A DNA stretch of 64,000 bases from the NCBI GenBank assembly GCA_021234535.1, contig CM037849.1, forward strand, positions 15,888,274 through 15,952,273, given 5' to 3'. Under the pieces are notes generated by a model, which worked only from the letters and a program-made list of their open reading frames with translations, searched no databases and was not told the DNA's origin. The DNA comes from Stichopus chloronotus (Eukaryota; Echinodermata; Holothuroidea; Aspidochirotida; Stichopodidae). Positions 60,465 through 64,000 of the stretch are shown here, one piece after another. Each line of letters starts with the position of its first letter. Positions within the stretch are counted from its first letter, which is position 1. A program made the position numbers and the translations under genes.

Positions 60465-63400
60465 ATGATGAACCCTGTAAAGTCTCTTCCATTACTTGCC
60501 GTTTTGATTTTGTTTAATTCCTGTGAATCAAAGGTATGCAAATTTTATTTAATCAATAGAGAGACAGTTGTTTCAATTTCAGTGATGTTATTTGCTTTAA
60601 GGTAAATCCACACTTTAAAGTGTGGACTTCACCAAGCATATGAACTATTAGAAATGACAGTCTTAAAAATCACATGTAACTTCAATTGATACTTAGGCTG
60701 TTTTCATCGTTCAAAAAGAAATGCACATACGCGTTTGCTTGCCCTGTATCTCTCTTCTATTACGCACATAAACACTAATTGCCACAATAAGTTTTGATAC
60801 GTCAGGAAGGTCTTTTAAATAATTTGTTTCAGACTCACCAGTTCATAATCATTTTGTAGATGAATACAAGGTCGTTAACTTAATTCACATTTAGCAAGTT
60901 TGTAACGCCGAAATACACGGAACACACGGAATCCTAAATGATCCTGTTTTACTTTTGAGTGCTTCTTCGTAACGTACTTTTCTCTTGATTGCATTATGCT
61001 TCATTTGATAAAAAAGGTATTCAGTAGTGATGCGATGTATCCCAGAAAAGATAGATTTATCTAAATTTTACACATAGATGGAACGAATACTAACGCAACT
61101 TTCAAAATTGCTTTTCTCTATTAACATAAAATTTGTTATTTTTATGTCATTGTAATATTCAAGTAATTATTTGAATAAGAAAAAAAGTCATATATAGTTC
61201 TAAAACTCGTACATATAGTTACCACGTTTGTCAGTTTTTAATCGTCATCTTCATCAGGTAAAGACATCATGTATTTCCCCTCTCTAGAATCGCTAGCTAG
61301 TATAAAGAAGAGAAGCAATAAACTTGCTTTATATTTGAACAAAATATCCAACAAGGAAGGTTTGCATTGTCTTCTTGCAATATGTTCAAGTCGATTACAT
61401 CGATTGAAATTAAACCAAATACTGTTGGAAAAAAAAAGTTATGAGTGTAATCAATTGTGCATACAAATATGCGCATAAAAATAGAACGAAACATTTAAAA
61501 TTAGGTTCCAATACAAGTCAGAGGTGGCAAAAAATGTTTAGAAGTATAAAATCTTATTACCATGTATGTTACTTGCCTTATGTTTAGATGACCCGATTTT
61601 AATAATAAAAGCAGCACTTGCTACTGTTTATCAGTATTCTGTTTATATTAATGGAATGATAATACAAACGACTGCTGGCAGAGAATCATCGACGGTATGT
61701 ATTTGATGACAACCCATGTTTGTTGTTTAGTTGAGCTAATTTCAAGATCGTTTCAATTGTTATATAATAATAACCCTCGCAACTGATATCATATTTACTT
61801 TTCCTTCTGAATATAAAAAAGAAAAAATTATAGTGAATAGTAAATGTATTTCTTGGTATTGTAAAAGCAAATTTCATCACCTGGATCTATGGTCTAAAGT
61901 ATGTGTTTGTGGTTTCAATTTAAGAAAGTTAATTTAAAATTTGTTTCAATTCACTATGCTTTGTAAGTAATAACGTGCACAAACAAGTTTTACTTTGTGA
62001 CAGTATAGATGGCTAGATACATTTAAAAGGTTCCTAGAGCGTTCACAATGCACCAATACAAAATAGAAAGAAAATAACTCTAGTCATATTGAGCTTTTCA
62101 GTCATACAAGTAAATATCGTCAATAGCTTATTTTCCTTCCAACATTATCCATAAGTTGGGAAACATAAGATGTATCATTTAAATGTTAACATATTTGGGT
62201 GAACAATGTTTTTGAGCAACAAATAAGTGAAGTAGAGAAATGGTACACAGCATTTGGTTTTACACGAAACTGTTACTTTCACCTAGCAATTATTGGGTGA
62301 AAACTATTCTTGGATCTTTACATACCTTTGGGAAAAATGAGCAGTTAAAAAAGTACTCAGTTCAAACGATTGGGGGCTTCTTTTAAAGTTTAACGAGACG
62401 CTAATTCATATCAATGAATACACTTTATTTTTATCTAGTGGCTTAGTTGTTAGCTTCCTATTTTAATAAGGATTCCTTTAGTTAAAAAAGAAAATACGTT
62501 GATACATTTTCGTTCCACTAGACAAAATTAAACAGAACTAATTAAATGCCCTTTTACTTGTGGCCGTAAAGCCGTGACTCTCACAATGTTTCTCAACGCT
62601 GACATTAAGCACAACCTAACATCACAGAAATATTCAGAGAAAGTAAAAATGAAACAATATTCCATGTTGACATTAAATAAGCTTACATCTTTTAAATGAT
62701 CAGTAACTTTAACTGTATGATACGTGTAAGTATACGTCTTAAATTGTTATAGTATCATATAAATTACATAAGGTTTAAGATTGATACTTTGAATATTACT
62801 GCTCATCGAAATGTGGAAACTTTGAAGAAGAAATTGTTCTTATAACTCACTCAAAACACGGTGTGTGAAAACTGTAAAAACTTGTGTCAAAACGTGTCGA
62901 ATACCTCAATCTTCATACCTTTTGAATGGATTTGTTTTTATTTTTCTTCAGATGCTTTCCTCGAATAGGTCTTTGACCTTTAAAACTAGTAAGTTGTAAT
63001 TATGCAGCCCAATTAGCATATTTAACGATATGGATTCAGTGTTAGGAGTGTAGTTAAATGTCACATTTACGTCATTTTTATTTATATAAATCTCATGACA
63101 GAACAAAAATATACTTAACTTACTAAAACCTGATCTCAGAATAGCTATGGCAAAACTTTAATGAAAATGTGCATTACTGTTCATATTAAGATTAAGGACT
63201 ATTGGTTGTTTCTCTTTTTCTCTTTTGTTCATGTGATTAGACATTTGGCATTTGGAATATCAACAAGTGGAATACCCACGGGACTGTCAAGACGTATTTA
63301 ATGAATGTTGGTATAAGACGGTTCAATCTGATGTTCACTTGATCAGACCTGTGCAGTACCCAGAGCCGTTTCAGGTATATTGTGAAAAAAACAAAACCTC

Positions 63401-64000
63401 TGGAGGGGGATGGACAGTAAGTTGCATAAGTCATTACAAACGCAGGGAAGATTGATTTTGCGATAATGCATAACAATATGTATGTTTTACTTTTCTTGCT
63501 TTAAAAATAAAAAGAGCATTTTATATGCTTAACAGTTTACTACAAAGGCGAACAAGCATAAGCTATGTACGATAGTGAAGTAAGAAGTATAGATTGTGGA
63601 ATCAATTCCGGAACATTAGGCCATTAACATATTACAACATAAAACAATCAAGTATCGCAAAATATCGGCACGATTTTGACAGTCTGTGTATATTAACTTA
63701 ACTAAATATCAGATGAAGAATGCCATGGCATTTTAAAATATAACTTTCAGGTTGTACAAAGAAGCGTCGATGGTTTCATTAGCTACACTAGACGTTGGAA
63801 CGATTACAAATACGGATTTGGCTTTCTGGGAAGTGAATTCTGGATTGGAAATGAGAGGTTAGCTCACTTGACAAATCAAAAGAGATACCAGCTTCGCATT
63901 GATCTGGAAACTACCACAGAACAGTCGTTTTATGTCACATATGATGATTTTCGTATCTCAGATGAATGGAACAACTATTCCTTGCTCAGTCTCAATGAAT
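60465..64000 (+). CDS. Gene C: third FREP paralog, 5' part only (runs off window)
   Basis: Exon 1 is 60465-60533 (69 nt, as in A and B) and encodes a signal peptide (MMNPVKSLPLLAVLILF). Exon 2 is inferred at 62952-62988 (37 nt, ends phase 1, donor gtaagt). Exon 3 is 63241-63416 and begins the half FReD (EYPRDCQDV, HLIRPVQYPEPFQVYC, GGGWT). Exon 4 runs from 63751 past the window end (VVQRSVDGF, GSEFWIGNERLAHLTNQKR). Exons 1-3 total 282 nt, the same sum as in A and B although exons 2 and 3 differ in length, which supports the model. The sequence is more diverged from A and B than they are from each other. Whether it carries TIL, EGF and the Tyr/Cys insert cannot be seen here. The weakest call is exon 2, which rests on splice sites and phase only. 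Confidence 0.8.
60607..60626. repeat. 20-bp perfect palindrome in intron 1 of gene C
   Basis: tccacactttaaagtgtgga is its own reverse complement. It starts 74 bp after exon 1. Confidence 0.7.

Overview
The window reads as animal nuclear DNA: AT-rich, with split genes (GT-AG introns, conserved phases), long introns, microsatellites, a decayed L1-like LINE and a DIRS-type retrotransposon. The secreted fibrinogen-related proteins (FREPs) combined with TIL and EGF modules suggest a marine invertebrate deuterostome. An echinoderm such as a holothurian is my guess; the sequence does not prove it. I see no bacterial operon, rRNA, tRNA or CRISPR.

The core is a tandem FREP cluster, all on the + strand. 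Gene A (exons 11573-19031, 628 aa) and gene B (38803-46098, 612 aa) each have eight exons whose phases close perfectly. Gene C (60465 to the window end) shows its first four exons. Three relics alternate with them: D (4986-5589), E (about 25085-25600) and F (53841-54340). A and B encode a signal peptide, an N-terminal half fibrinogen domain, a TIL module, an EGF-like module, and a full fibrinogen C-terminal domain (FReD). The last exon carries a Tyr/Cys-rich insertion inside the disulfide loop of the FReD. This insertion, built from TAT/TGT-type trinucleotide repeats and different in length between paralogs, is the most unusual feature of the window.

Layout: 1-19930 (unit A) and 32250-51370 (unit B) are two copies of one segmental duplication. 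Unit A has an extra block (about 1660-7868) with relic D between two direct repeats that contain L1 ORF1 sequence. Unit B instead has about 0.9 kb of unrelated sequence there (33956-34847). Unit B also carries a DIRS-like tyrosine-recombinase element (46909-50640, minus strand) interrupting its 3' homology. The 19.9-32.2 kb spacer holds relic E, a 215-bp tandem duplication and a dispersed repeat of about 0.9 kb. That repeat recurs inverted at 54.5-55.4 kb, next to relic F. The stretch 55.4-60.4 kb shows no convincing gene.

The FREPs are probably secreted, lectin-like or adhesive proteins. The duplication, unequal similarity along the A/B alignment and many replacement changes in FReD exons suggest a diversifying family. 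All homology statements were made by eye, without alignment or database search.
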